Of a stretch of DNA of 64,000 nucleotides, positions 49,632 to 57,940 are shown in pieces. How positions within the stretch are numbered: the first letter of the stretch is position 1; every line of letters starts with the position of its first letter. The position numbers and the translations under genes were made by a program. The DNA is from Paraglaciecola hydrolytica (GTDB lineage Bacteria > Pseudomonadota > Gammaproteobacteria > Enterobacterales > Alteromonadaceae). The stretch spans positions 62,001-126,000 of the forward strand of contig NZ_LSNE01000007.1 in NCBI RefSeq assembly GCF_001565895.1, in the 5' to 3' direction. The notes beneath the pieces were generated by a model. That model did not search any database. It was given only the letters and a program-made list of their open reading frames with translations, and was not told where the DNA came from.

Positions 49632-50777
49632 ATGCACTTTAGTAAAAAATTACGCTCTGCTTCTTACCTTTTATTGGCAATATTGTCAGGTTTATTAAGT
49701 GCTTGTGATAAAACGCCAGTTAACCCAGAGACTAAAATGAGTGAATTTATTGTTGGCTCTTATGCTAAAGAAAATGAGCCAAGCATTTATCGTATCCAGC
49801 TTGATCCTCAAAGTGGTGCTTTGTCAGGCTTGACGACTTTAGCCAATACCGTTAATCCCTCGTATTTAGCTTTGAGCGCAGACAATCAAACCATTTTTGC
49901 GGTTAATGAAACCGAAAAGGGCGGTGTGAGTGTTTTCAATTGGCAAGATAAGCACAATGCCTTGTCGCTGGCCTCAAAACTCAGTGATTTGGGTGATAAC
50001 CCCTGTCATATAAGTATTAGCCCCGATGGCACTATGTTGACAGTCGCCAATTATAGTTCGGGCGATATTCGTTTATTTAAAATTGAAGGTATTAGTTCAC
50101 AAGAGACCAGCTTGCGTGAATTTGCTCGCCATCAAAGTCAAGGGCAGGGTGCTCATGAACGTCAAGAAGCGCCACACATGCATTGGGTTGATTGGTCGCC
50201 AGATGGTAAGTTTATCTATTCAGTCGATTTAGGTTTAGATGAAGTTAAGGTCTATGAGCTCGACGGTGAAGCTTTATTACGGGCAAAAGTAGCGTTTAAA
50301 TTGCAAGCTGGTGATGGCCCACGCCACATGATTTTTAGTGTAAAACAAGGCTTTGCTTACATAGTTAACGAGTTGTCAAATGCACTTGTGGTAGTGCAAC
50401 AAGATTCAAGTACTGGTGAGCTAACTGAAGTCCAAAGATTGTCCGCTTTAACGGAGGAATTTACTGGAGAAAGCTATGTATCAGCAGTCAAGTTATCACC
50501 TGCTGAGGATTTTTTGTATGTGGCCAATCGTGGCAGCAACTCTATATCTGTGTTTGCAATTGTAGCAAAAGGTAAATTAGAGTTTTTGCAGGATTACACT
50601 ACCGCAGGTAACTGGCCAAGAGACTTTGTGATCTCTAACGATGGTGAGTTTTTATTGGTGGCTAATCAGTTATCAAGCGAAATCACAGTGCTGAAACGGG
50701 ATAACAAAAGTGGATTGTTGAGCAGTACTGACAGCAAAATCGCCATCTCTCAACCTACTTATATCAGTCAGTTATAG
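49632..50777 (+). CDS. Lactonase-family beta-propeller lipoprotein
   Basis: 381 residues from ATG 49632, where a GGGA precedes and a lipoprotein signal begins; the ATG at 49605 has no ribosome site. Lipobox LSAC near residue 25. Repeated blades such as NPSYLALSADNQTIFAV, NPCHISISPDGTMLTVAN and GPRHMIFSV fit the seven-bladed YbhE/6-phosphogluconolactonase-type family. The exported location argues against a pentose-phosphate role; it may open a lactone or bind a ligand in the periplasm. It is inserted between pncC and recA, which are usually adjacent. Confidence 0.8.
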   Translation: MHFSKKLRSASYLLLAILSGLLSACDKTPVNPETKMSEFIVGSYAKENEPSIYRIQLDPQSGALSGLTTLANTVNPSYLALSADNQTIFAVNETEKGGVSVFNWQDKHNALSLASKLSDLGDNPCHISISPDGTMLTVANYSSGDIRLFKIEGISSQETSLREFARHQSQGQGAHERQEAPHMHWVDWSPDGKFIYSVDLGLDEVKVYELDGEALLRAKVAFKLQAGDGPRHMIFSVKQGFAYIVNELSNALVVVQQDSSTGELTEVQRLSALTEEFTGESYVSAVKLSPAEDFLYVANRGSNSISVFAIVAKGKLEFLQDYTTAGNWPRDFVISNDGEFLLVANQLSSEITVLKRDNKSGLLSSTDSKIAISQPTYISQL

Positions 50778-50946
50778 TTAGCACTTTACACAAAACACTG
50801 GCGGGTAATCTGCGCCGCAACAACAAGATTACCCCTTTTTGACTTGAGTAAATAATTTGGCTATACCTATCTGGCTCAGATAAACGCATAACAGTGTAAC
50901 AACTATAAAATTTTGAAACCAAGTCTGATTTAATTTCATATTTCAT

Positions 50947-50974
50947 TTGCAACTGTATAACCATACAGTATACT
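50947..50974 (+). promoter_or_regulatory. recA promoter
   Basis: TTGCAA (50947-50952), 16-base spacer, TATACT (50969-50974). The spacer is exactly the LexA box, giving tight SOS repression. Confidence 0.8.
50953..50968 (+). promoter_or_regulatory. LexA binding site (SOS box)
   Basis: CTGTATAACCATACAG, matching the CTG-N10-CAG consensus with the usual AT-rich interior, inside the recA promoter. Confidence 0.92.
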
Positions 50975-51044
50975 GCGGCCATTATCTGAGTTAATCCGTC
51001 AAAAGCTAAGGCTACTGACAATACAAACGCACTAAGGACATTCT

Positions 51045-52079
51045 ATGGATGACAATAAAAACAAAGCACTTACCGCCGCCCTAGGGCAAATTGAAAAACA
51101 ATTTGGTAAAGGCGCCATTATGCGTTTGGGCGATAATAATGCATTAGATATAGATACTATTTCTACTGGCTCTTTGACCATCGACATTGCCTTAGGCATT
51201 GGCGGTTTACCTTGCGGCCGTGTAGTCGAAATTTACGGTCCAGAATCTTCTGGTAAAACGACCTTAACTTTACAAGTTATCGCTGAAGCACAAAAAGCCG
51301 GTAAAACCTGCGCTTTTGTTGATGCTGAACACGCTCTTGACCCTATTTATGCTAAAGCCTTAGGGGTTAATATTGACGAATTATTAGTTTCGCAACCTGA
51401 TACTGGCGAACAAGCCCTAGAAATTTGTGACATGTTAGTACGCTCAGGCGCAGTAGACGTAGTGGTTATTGACTCGGTTGCGGCATTAACGCCAAAAGCG
51501 GAAATCGAAGGCGACATGGGTGACTCACACATGGGTTTACAAGCTCGTTTGATGTCACAAGCCTTGCGTAAGCTGACTGCTAATATCAAACGTTCTAATA
51601 CCTTGGTGATCTTTATCAACCAAATTCGTATGAAAATTGGTGTGATGTTTGGTTCACCTGAAACCACCACCGGTGGTAATGCACTTAAGTTTTATGCTTC
51701 TGTGCGTTTGGATATTCGCCGTATTGGCGCGATCAAAGAAGGTGAAGAAATTGTAGGCAGTGAAACCCGAGTTAAGGTGGTCAAAAATAAAGTCGCCCCA
51801 CCCTTTAAACAAGCTGAGTTCCAAATTATGTACGGCCAAGGCATTTGTAAAGAAGCCGAGCTTATTGATTTAGGTGTACAGCAAAAAATGGTCGAAAAAG
51901 CCGGTGCCTGGTACAGCTACAACGGAGAACGTATTGGTCAAGGTAAAGCGAATGTGGTCAAGTATTTGAAAGAAAATACCGCGATGGCTGCTGATATCGA
52001 AAAGCGTTTGCGCGAAGCCTTATTGTTATCTAAAACCATCAAACCTGAAGCCCCAGCCGCTGTGGCAGATGTGCTGTAA
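51045..52079 (+). CDS. recA: Recombinase RecA
   Basis: 344 residues. [10 protein letters not shown] is Walker A, the long conserved core includes [14 protein letters not shown], and [14 protein letters not shown] follows the DNA-binding loop. Catalyses strand exchange and triggers LexA cleavage. Downstream there is a terminator and no recX in its usual position. Confidence 0.98.
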   Translation: MDDNKNKALTAALGQIEKQFGKGAIMRLGDNNALDIDTISTGSLTIDIALGIGGLPCGRVVEIYGPESSGKTTLTLQVIAEAQKAGKTCAFVDAEHALDPIYAKALGVNIDELLVSQPDTGEQALEICDMLVRSGAVDVVVIDSVAALTPKAEIEGDMGDSHMGLQARLMSQALRKLTANIKRSNTLVIFINQIRMKIGVMFGSPETTTGGNALKFYASVRLDIRRIGAIKEGEEIVGSETRVKVVKNKVAPPFKQAEFQIMYGQGICKEAELIDLGVQQKMVEKAGAWYSYNGERIGQGKANVVKYLKENTAMAADIEKRLREALLLSKTIKPEAPAAVADVL

Positions 52080-52111
52080 TTAAGTAAGTATTTAAGCGTT
52101 AAGCTGTATTT

Positions 52112-52137
52112 GCCCCACATTTGTGGGGCTTTTTTTT
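52112..52137 (+). terminator. recA terminator
   Basis: GCCCCAC, four-base loop, GTGGGGC, then eight T residues. Confidence 0.92.
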
Positions 52138-52139
52138 AG

Positions 52140-52460
52140 CAGTAAAAGCAGAATAAAGCAGTAAATAATGACTAGTAGCTAGATACTAGTTAACAGCCAA
52201 AAGCCAAAAGCTTCTCACCACAGAGAACACAGAGCGCTACGCTCACGGAGAAAAACAAAACGATTAATTGTTAAGCTAAAAAGATACTGGCAGCATCACT
52301 CTACTGTATTCACGCGAATTTTACGAGGTGAAGAGCGGGTGAAATAGTTTTTTATCTTTCCGTTTTTCATCCGCTTTCTCTGTGTCTTCTGTGGTAAATG
52401 GCTTTTGCTTTAAATCTTTTACTATTCACTAGTTTCTATTTGCTAGTCACTGCTCTTTGC
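52140..52460. repeat. CTAG-rich inverted element, copy E (overlaps the end of the next gene)
   Basis: Left arm: GCAGTAAATAATGACTAG, TAGCTAGATACTAG, then AACAGCCAAAAGCC and ACCACAGAGAACACAGAG. Right arm in inverted sense: CTCTGTGTCTTCTGTGG, ATGGCTTTTGC, ACTATTCACTAGTTTCTA, then GCTAGTCACTGCTCT. The right arm reaches the stop region of the next gene at 52443. It occupies the whole gap between converging recA and the repeat-protein gene. Confidence 0.75.
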
Positions 52461-55400
52461 ATAAGCCATAAAACCACGCCAGCCTAATAAAAGTAATAAC
52501 AATGCCAGACTCAGGTTTAATGCGCCGCCACTCGAGCTGGTGACTGGATCAATGTTTTTAACTATTTCTTTGGTCGATTTAACCGCTATGCCACCCGGAT
52601 CATCAATAGTACCGTTAGCTATGCCATCGGCATCATTGGGGCCGCCGTCTTGAATCATCAAGCGTACACAATCGTCACCTTTAGTCAGGCCTACTTTATA
52701 GGCTGTACTGCTTGGCGCTGGGCATACAGAGTTGACGGCTGTGGTTGAGGCTAGGCTGTTATTGGCATTTTCTACAAAGTCTTGCCAACCATGTGCCTTG
52801 CTAAATTTTCGGTAGGTGGCAAATTCAGGAATGGTCTGCTGTAAGGGCAATACAATGGCGACGGAGTTTCCTACCGGCAAAATGTCACTAATTTCAAAGT
52901 CGTAATACTCATTTTGGTGGCTAATCGTATCAGCTGTAATGAGTCCCGTTGCTTTAATTTCTTGTTCTGACAACATCACACCGTCTGATTGTTGCAACCT
53001 AGCGTATTTACCTAATTTGAGTACTAAGCCAGGTTCTGTCTCAACAAACTTGGTGACAGCAGAATTAACATGTAATGGTTGGATGTAGGTGACATCTGAA
53101 ATATCCATAAATGCTGGCAAACCATCAGAGTCGTCATCGGCAAAACCCTCTTGTATATCGCTTAAACCATCACGATCGACATCGCTGTTGGTTAAGCTAG
53201 GTTGTGTCGCTAATAGCGCAATGTTAACTACCTCGGTATTACTCAAGGCGCCTGAACCGCTGTCTGTCACTTTTACCGACAAAGACAGAATATCTCGATT
53301 AGATGATGGCAAGGTAAGTTTGTTAGGATTGATCACTGCAACCAATTGGTTGGCACTCACTTGCGCCTGGTAAGCATTTGGGATATTCCACTCAATAATA
53401 TGAGTGTCATTTGGATTGGGATCATCAATTTGTAAACTCAGTACAATATCACCATCGTCTTTGGCTACATTTGATAAGGCCAGACCTTGTTGAGTCACAT
53501 TCACGGCTAAACGAGGTGCTAGGTTTTGTTCCGTGATGGTGATGGTATGGGTTGGCTGTGAGCCTTCATTTAATCCATCGCCAAATTCAAGGATAAGCTC
53601 TTCATCACCTTCTACTTGATAATCTTCGTTTAGTTTTATTTTGATGTAAGCCACGGTACCACTTTCGAACACCACAAAATTGTCGCCAATAATGCTGTAG
53701 TCCAGCTTATCTACATCGCCTACTACGGCAAAAGGAATGTTAAAGGGATAACGCGGCGCTTGGCCCGATAAAACAATTTTAACTGTGGCGGTGCCACCTT
53801 CTGCCACTATTTGGTCTGGCTCAAAATTAACTAAGGGATAGAGGTTAATCGTTTGTTTTATATCTGCGATATTGCCTGCTTTATCTATCGCTCGCCAAGT
53901 AATGGGATACAGACCTGACTTGAGCACCTGATCACCAGATTCAAATCCCAGTGGGGTTAGGCTACAACAATTTTTCCCATCTAAACCATCGTCTGCCGAA
54001 ATGCTGGTGGCAGCCACCAACGCAGCTTTAGTTAACGTAGTGAAAATATGTTCGGCATTTAAATGTAATGCTTGGGGCACCTTAATTTTTGGCGGGTAAT
54101 CATCAATCAAAGGGTTTTTATTATCTTGTGCTTCATCACCGTTAGTTACGCCATCTGAATCACTGTCGAGCAGGGCATCGGCAGGATCTAAAGGATCAAA
54201 ACCATAAGTATTTTCAAATTGGTCACTCATGCCGTCATTGTCGTCATCAAGATCAGTGTTGTTACCTACACCGTCTTTATCACTATCTAGGGTTTCTGTT
54301 TCGTCTAAAGGCAGATCATCTAGATAATCCAATACTCCGTCACCGTCATCATCGGTATCGGTATTGTTACCTATGCCATCGTTATCGGTATCTAACCATT
54401 CTTTTGGATCAAGTGGGAATGCGTCATCGATATCAAAAACACCATCATTATCATCATCTACATCTGCATTATTGCCGATACCGTCTTTGTCGGTATCTAG
54501 CCATTCGTTTTTGTCTAATGGAAAAGGTTCGGCCGAATCGACAAAACCATCACCATCGTCATCGTTATCAATAACATTACCTAAACCATCACCATCGGTA
54601 TCTGTTGTTTCAACGGGGTCGAGTGGAAAGGCATCGTCGATATCTATTACGCCATCATTGTCATCGTCACTGTCAGCATTGTTACCAATACCATCACCGT
54701 CGGTATCTAACCATTCTGCTTTATTTAAGGGAAATGCATCGACATTATCTAATACACCATCGTTATCATCGTCGGTATCCAAATTGTTACCGATACCATC
54801 CAGATCAGTGTCAAGCCACTCTGATACGTCTAGTGGGAAGGCATCATCACTATCAATAGTGCCATCATTATCGTCATCGCTGTCGGCATTGTTGCCAATA
54901 CCATCGGCATCGGTATCTAACCATTCCGCTTTGTTTAAAGGAAAGATATCTAGCGCGTCATCCACACCATCATTGTCGTCGTCTTGATCTGCGTTGTTAC
55001 CAATGCCATCGCCATCGGTATCTAACCATTCAAAAACATCGAGTGGAAATGCATCTGCGCTATCGATAAACGAATCATTGTCGTCATCACTGTCAGCGTT
55101 GTTACCGACACCGTCACCGTCTGTGTCCTTCGATTCACTCGCATTTAACCTAAAGGCATCTTCGCTATCTGGTACACCATCGCCATCATCATCGGTATCA
55201 GCATTGTTGCCTATGCCGTCACCATCGGTATCAAGCCATTCTGAACTATCTAAAGGAAACGCATCGTTAACGTCGGCAATGCCGTCATTATCATCATCGG
55301 CATCACCAAAGTTATTACCTAAACCATCACCGTCAGTATCTTCCCATTCATTTTTATTGAGTGGAAAGGCATCCAGACCATCGTCTACCCCATCACCATC

Positions 55401-56663
55401 GTCATCAGGGTCGGCATTGTTGCCAATGCCATCCCCGTCTGTGTCAGTATTTTCGGCCATGTCCAGAGGATCGGGATCATTGAGATCAGGTACACCGTCA
55501 CCATCATCGTCAGTGTCGGCATTATTACCAATGCCATCGCCATCAGTGTCTAGCCATTCTGTTTTGTCGAGTGGGAAGGCATCTATACCGTCTGCCACAC
55601 CATCGCCGTCATCGTCGGTATCGGCTTTGTTACCAATGCCGTCGCCATCAGTGTCTAACCACTCGTTTTTATCGAGTGGGAATGCGTCGTTTGCGTCAGT
55701 TACACCATCACCATCATCATCGCTATCGGCGTTGTTGCCTATGCCATCACCATCTGTGTCTAAGTGTTCAGCAGGGTTAGTTCTAAAGGCATCCACACCA
55801 TCAGCAAAACCATCGTTGTCATCATCGGTGTCGGCATTATCACCAATCATGTCTCCGTCATTATCAAACCATTCTGTGGGATCATCTGGCCAAACATCGT
55901 TGATGTCGACAATGCCATCGCCATCTCTATCTGGATCAGCATTGTCACCAATGCCATCGTTGTCGGAGTCTAAGGTTTCTGACGCCAGTAAGGGAAAGGC
56001 ATCATCAACGTCTAAAATGCCGTCGTTGTCATCGTCGGGATCGGCATTGTTACCTATGCCATCATTATCGGTATCTAATTGTTCGTTAGGATCTTTTGGG
56101 AAAGCATCGTAAAGGTCGATGACTTTATCGTTATCGTCATCAGAGTCAGCGTTATCACCTATGCCATCACTGTCAGTGTCTTGCCATTCAAATTTATTTA
56201 AAGGGAAGGGATCGTTGGTATCAGCAACGCCATCGTTGTCATCATCCAAGTCAGCATTATTGCCTAAACAATCTTTATCGGTATCTAGCCATTCGCGGGG
56301 ATCTTCAGGGAAAGGATCATAAACGTTGATGACAGGATCGGCATCCCAATTGTTGTCGTTTATATCCAGTACGCCGTCACCGTCGTCGTCGTTGTCATCA
56401 TAGTTACTGATGCCATCTAAATCATAGTCATAATGACGAATGGGATCATTGGGGAATAGGTCGATACTGTCGTCGTAACCATCACCATCAGTATCTATGG
56501 TAGTTAAAGGTGGTGGGCCTGGACAAGTATGTACTTGAGCATAACTCGGGTGTGGCCACGCTAAACCAAACATGGCAATCAGTGGAAAACCAATAAGCTG
56601 CAGTTTTAGCCAACGGCGCCCATGTGTGGCGCTGCTGGTTGATTTAATTTTAAACATTAACAA
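52443..56663 (-). CDS. Large calcium-binding repeat protein with GlyGly-CTERM tail
   Basis: 1406 residues. TTG 56663 is supported by AGGAG six bases upstream; ATG 56657 is the alternative. A signal peptide ends near SYA (about residue 42). About twenty tandem 35-residue repeats follow (roughly residues 50-800), each of the form LDTDGDGIGNNADTDDDGDG, with DxDxDG calcium loops of thrombospondin type 3 kind. Then come an HYR-like domain, a Calx-beta-like domain (NLYPLVNFEPDQIVAEGGTA region) and a tail with SSSGGALNLSLALLLLLLGW. That tail is the GlyGly-CTERM sorting signal, cleaved by rhombosortase in bacteria with type II secretion. A cell-surface role, possibly adhesion, is inferred. Confidence 0.9.
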   Translation of the reverse strand: MLMFKIKSTSSATHGRRWLKLQLIGFPLIAMFGLAWPHPSYAQVHTCPGPPPLTTIDTDGDGYDDSIDLFPNDPIRHYDYDLDGISNYDDNDDDGDGVLDINDNNWDADPVINVYDPFPEDPREWLDTDKDCLGNNADLDDDNDGVADTNDPFPLNKFEWQDTDSDGIGDNADSDDDNDKVIDLYDAFPKDPNEQLDTDNDGIGNNADPDDDNDGILDVDDAFPLLASETLDSDNDGIGDNADPDRDGDGIVDINDVWPDDPTEWFDNDGDMIGDNADTDDDNDGFADGVDAFRTNPAEHLDTDGDGIGNNADSDDDGDGVTDANDAFPLDKNEWLDTDGDGIGNKADTDDDGDGVADGIDAFPLDKTEWLDTDGDGIGNNADTDDDGDGVPDLNDPDPLDMAENTDTDGDGIGNNADPDDDGDGVDDGLDAFPLNKNEWEDTDGDGLGNNFGDADDDNDGIADVNDAFPLDSSEWLDTDGDGIGNNADTDDDGDGVPDSEDAFRLNASESKDTDGDGVGNNADSDDDNDSFIDSADAFPLDVFEWLDTDGDGIGNNADQDDDNDGVDDALDIFPLNKAEWLDTDADGIGNNADSDDDNDGTIDSDDAFPLDVSEWLDTDLDGIGNNLDTDDDNDGVLDNVDAFPLNKAEWLDTDGDGIGNNADSDDDNDGVIDIDDAFPLDPVETTDTDGDGLGNVIDNDDDGDGFVDSAEPFPLDKNEWLDTDKDGIGNNADVDDDNDGVFDIDDAFPLDPKEWLDTDNDGIGNNTDTDDDGDGVLDYLDDLPLDETETLDSDKDGVGNNTDLDDDNDGMSDQFENTYGFDPLDPADALLDSDSDGVTNGDEAQDNKNPLIDDYPPKIKVPQALHLNAEHIFTTLTKAALVAATSISADDGLDGKNCCSLTPLGFESGDQVLKSGLYPITWRAIDKAGNIADIKQTINLYPLVNFEPDQIVAEGGTATVKIVLSGQAPRYPFNIPFAVVGDVDKLDYSIIGDNFVVFESGTVAYIKIKLNEDYQVEGDEELILEFGDGLNEGSQPTHTITITEQNLAPRLAVNVTQQGLALSNVAKDDGDIVLSLQIDDPNPNDTHIIEWNIPNAYQAQVSANQLVAVINPNKLTLPSSNRDILSLSVKVTDSGSGALSNTEVVNIALLATQPSLTNSDVDRDGLSDIQEGFADDDSDGLPAFMDISDVTYIQPLHVNSAVTKFVETEPGLVLKLGKYARLQQSDGVMLSEQEIKATGLITADTISHQNEYYDFEISDILPVGNSVAIVLPLQQTIPEFATYRKFSKAHGWQDFVENANNSLASTTAVNSVCPAPSSTAYKVGLTKGDDCVRLMIQDGGPNDADGIANGTIDDPGGIAVKSTKEIVKNIDPVTSSSGGALNLSLALLLLLLGWRGFMAYAKSSD

Positions 56664-56717
56664 TACCCACTCCTGAGCTATTTACGACGTTTTACTCTTC
56701 ACTCTTTTGTGCAGGAA

Positions 56718-57335
56718 CTAATTACCATAATACGTTGGGCTGGAGCTGAAATTAATCGTGATGCCCAAAAATACGGAACTCAGGTTGCCAAACTCTGACA
56801 TTTTTGGAAAATGTTTTACTCCCGCAAACGCAGAGAGGTTCTGGGTCAATTTATAGTGGCCTGAAATGGCTAAAAATCCGTTGATGTCGCCCGTTTCAGA
56901 AAAATATTTTTCTTCACCAAGGTCGGCCCAAGTAAACTTGTTGTCGGTTAATGAAGCCGCAGCACCTATTTGGTATTCCATTACAAAACGTCTCATCGTA
57001 GGATTTCGTGAGTTGAATTGATGACGATAAGATAAGGATGCTTCAGCGCTATGTATAGGGAACTTTAAGGTGCTGTTATTCCACTCTACATATACTTCAT
57101 CATAGCGACTGAAACCTAAACTCCAATAAAAAGGACTTTTACGAGAGAAATTATCGGCAACAAATATCGAGTAGCCTTGGGTTTCATATTCGCTACCTTG
57201 GTGAGCGCTGACGCCCATTTCTAAGGCGTGTGTTGGCAAAGAAAACGTTAATAAAGACAAAATTGTTAGAAGAGCGGAGGCAATTTGCCCCCTAAAAGCC
57301 ACTTTTTGCCCAATCAAACTGTTAATAATCATCAT
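56718..57335 (-). CDS. Small outer-membrane beta-barrel protein
   Basis: 205 residues with a signal peptide (ending HALE near residue 38). The mature part has alternating strands such as WSLGFSRYDEVYVEW and AEASLSYRHQF, fitting an eight-strand barrel. It lies directly upstream of the large repeat-protein gene on the same strand (54 bases apart) and may be its partner or anchor, though that is inferred. Family not recognised. Confidence 0.65.
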   Translation of the reverse strand: MMIINSLIGQKVAFRGQIASALLTILSLLTFSLPTHALEMGVSAHQGSEYETQGYSIFVADNFSRKSPFYWSLGFSRYDEVYVEWNNSTLKFPIHSAEASLSYRHQFNSRNPTMRRFVMEYQIGAAASLTDNKFTWADLGEEKYFSETGDINGFLAISGHYKLTQNLSAFAGVKHFPKMSEFGNLSSVFLGITINFSSSPTYYGN

Positions 57336-57489
57336 AAATTCCTATCTTAAAATAACTGCACCTATCATTAGATAGATTTTTGCAAGTATTAAACCAACAA
57401 TGCCTTGCTTCACTAAAACAAACAGAATGAGCTGATTAATTCCTCTATTGCTTTTACTTGCGATTCGTAGCCGTCTCTTGTTACTGCCC

Positions 57490-57807
57490 TTAAGCTTGTT
57501 GTGAGATTTTGCCAAATTGTTTGGCCCAACTTGCTGGAAATTTGCCTTGTAGCACATAAGAGAAGGCAATCAGTTCGGCGATAACGTGATAAAGCTGTTC
57601 AGGAATTTCTTGGCCTAAGTCTAAGGTGGCTAAAAAATCACTTAAGTAGGGATCTTCATGAACTAACACTCCACTTTGTTTGGCGATGTCGATGATTTCT
57701 TGGGCTAAGTCACCAAAACCTTTGGCTACCACTGTAGGTGTTGAAGATTCATCACCTTGTTGGTATTTAAGGGCTACTGCACTTTTATTTTTGGGTTCTT
57801 TATCCAT
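57490..57807 (-). CDS. FlhB C-terminal-domain homologue
   Basis: 105 residues with GGAGA five bases before the ATG. SAVALKYQQGDESSTPTVVAKGFGDLAQEI and VLVHEDPYLSDFLATLDLGQEIPEQLY match the cytoplasmic domain of the flagellar/type III export switch protein FlhB, without the membrane part and without the NPTH autocleavage site. Such stand-alone proteins (YlqH-like) accompany FliK-like proteins, as here. It may modulate export-substrate switching. Confidence 0.82.
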   Translation of the reverse strand: MDKEPKNKSAVALKYQQGDESSTPTVVAKGFGDLAQEIIDIAKQSGVLVHEDPYLSDFLATLDLGQEIPEQLYHVIAELIAFSYVLQGKFPASWAKQFGKISQQA

Positions 57808-57825
57808 CTAACTCTCCATTATCCG

Positions 57826-57914
57826 TTATGCCCAGTATCCTTGAAACTGCAGGCATGTTGGCTGCATTCATTTGCCGCCATGTCATTCCAATGATAAGGG
57901 GATATAACCGAAGT
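57826..57914. repeat. REP-like dispersed intergenic repeat (copy 3)
   Basis: TATCCTTGAAACTGCAGG, then CATGTTGGCTGCATTCA and ATTCCAATGATAAGGG, ending GATATAACCGAAG. It lies between the FlhB-like and FliK-like genes. Confidence 0.65.
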
Positions 57915-57940
57915 AAGTACAACAATGAAGGGGATCGTGA

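Noticed and set aside
54364-56322. Long Ser/Pro-rich open frames on the + strand
   Set aside because: They are antisense shadows of the Asp-rich repeats of the gene on the other strand; repetition keeps the frame open.
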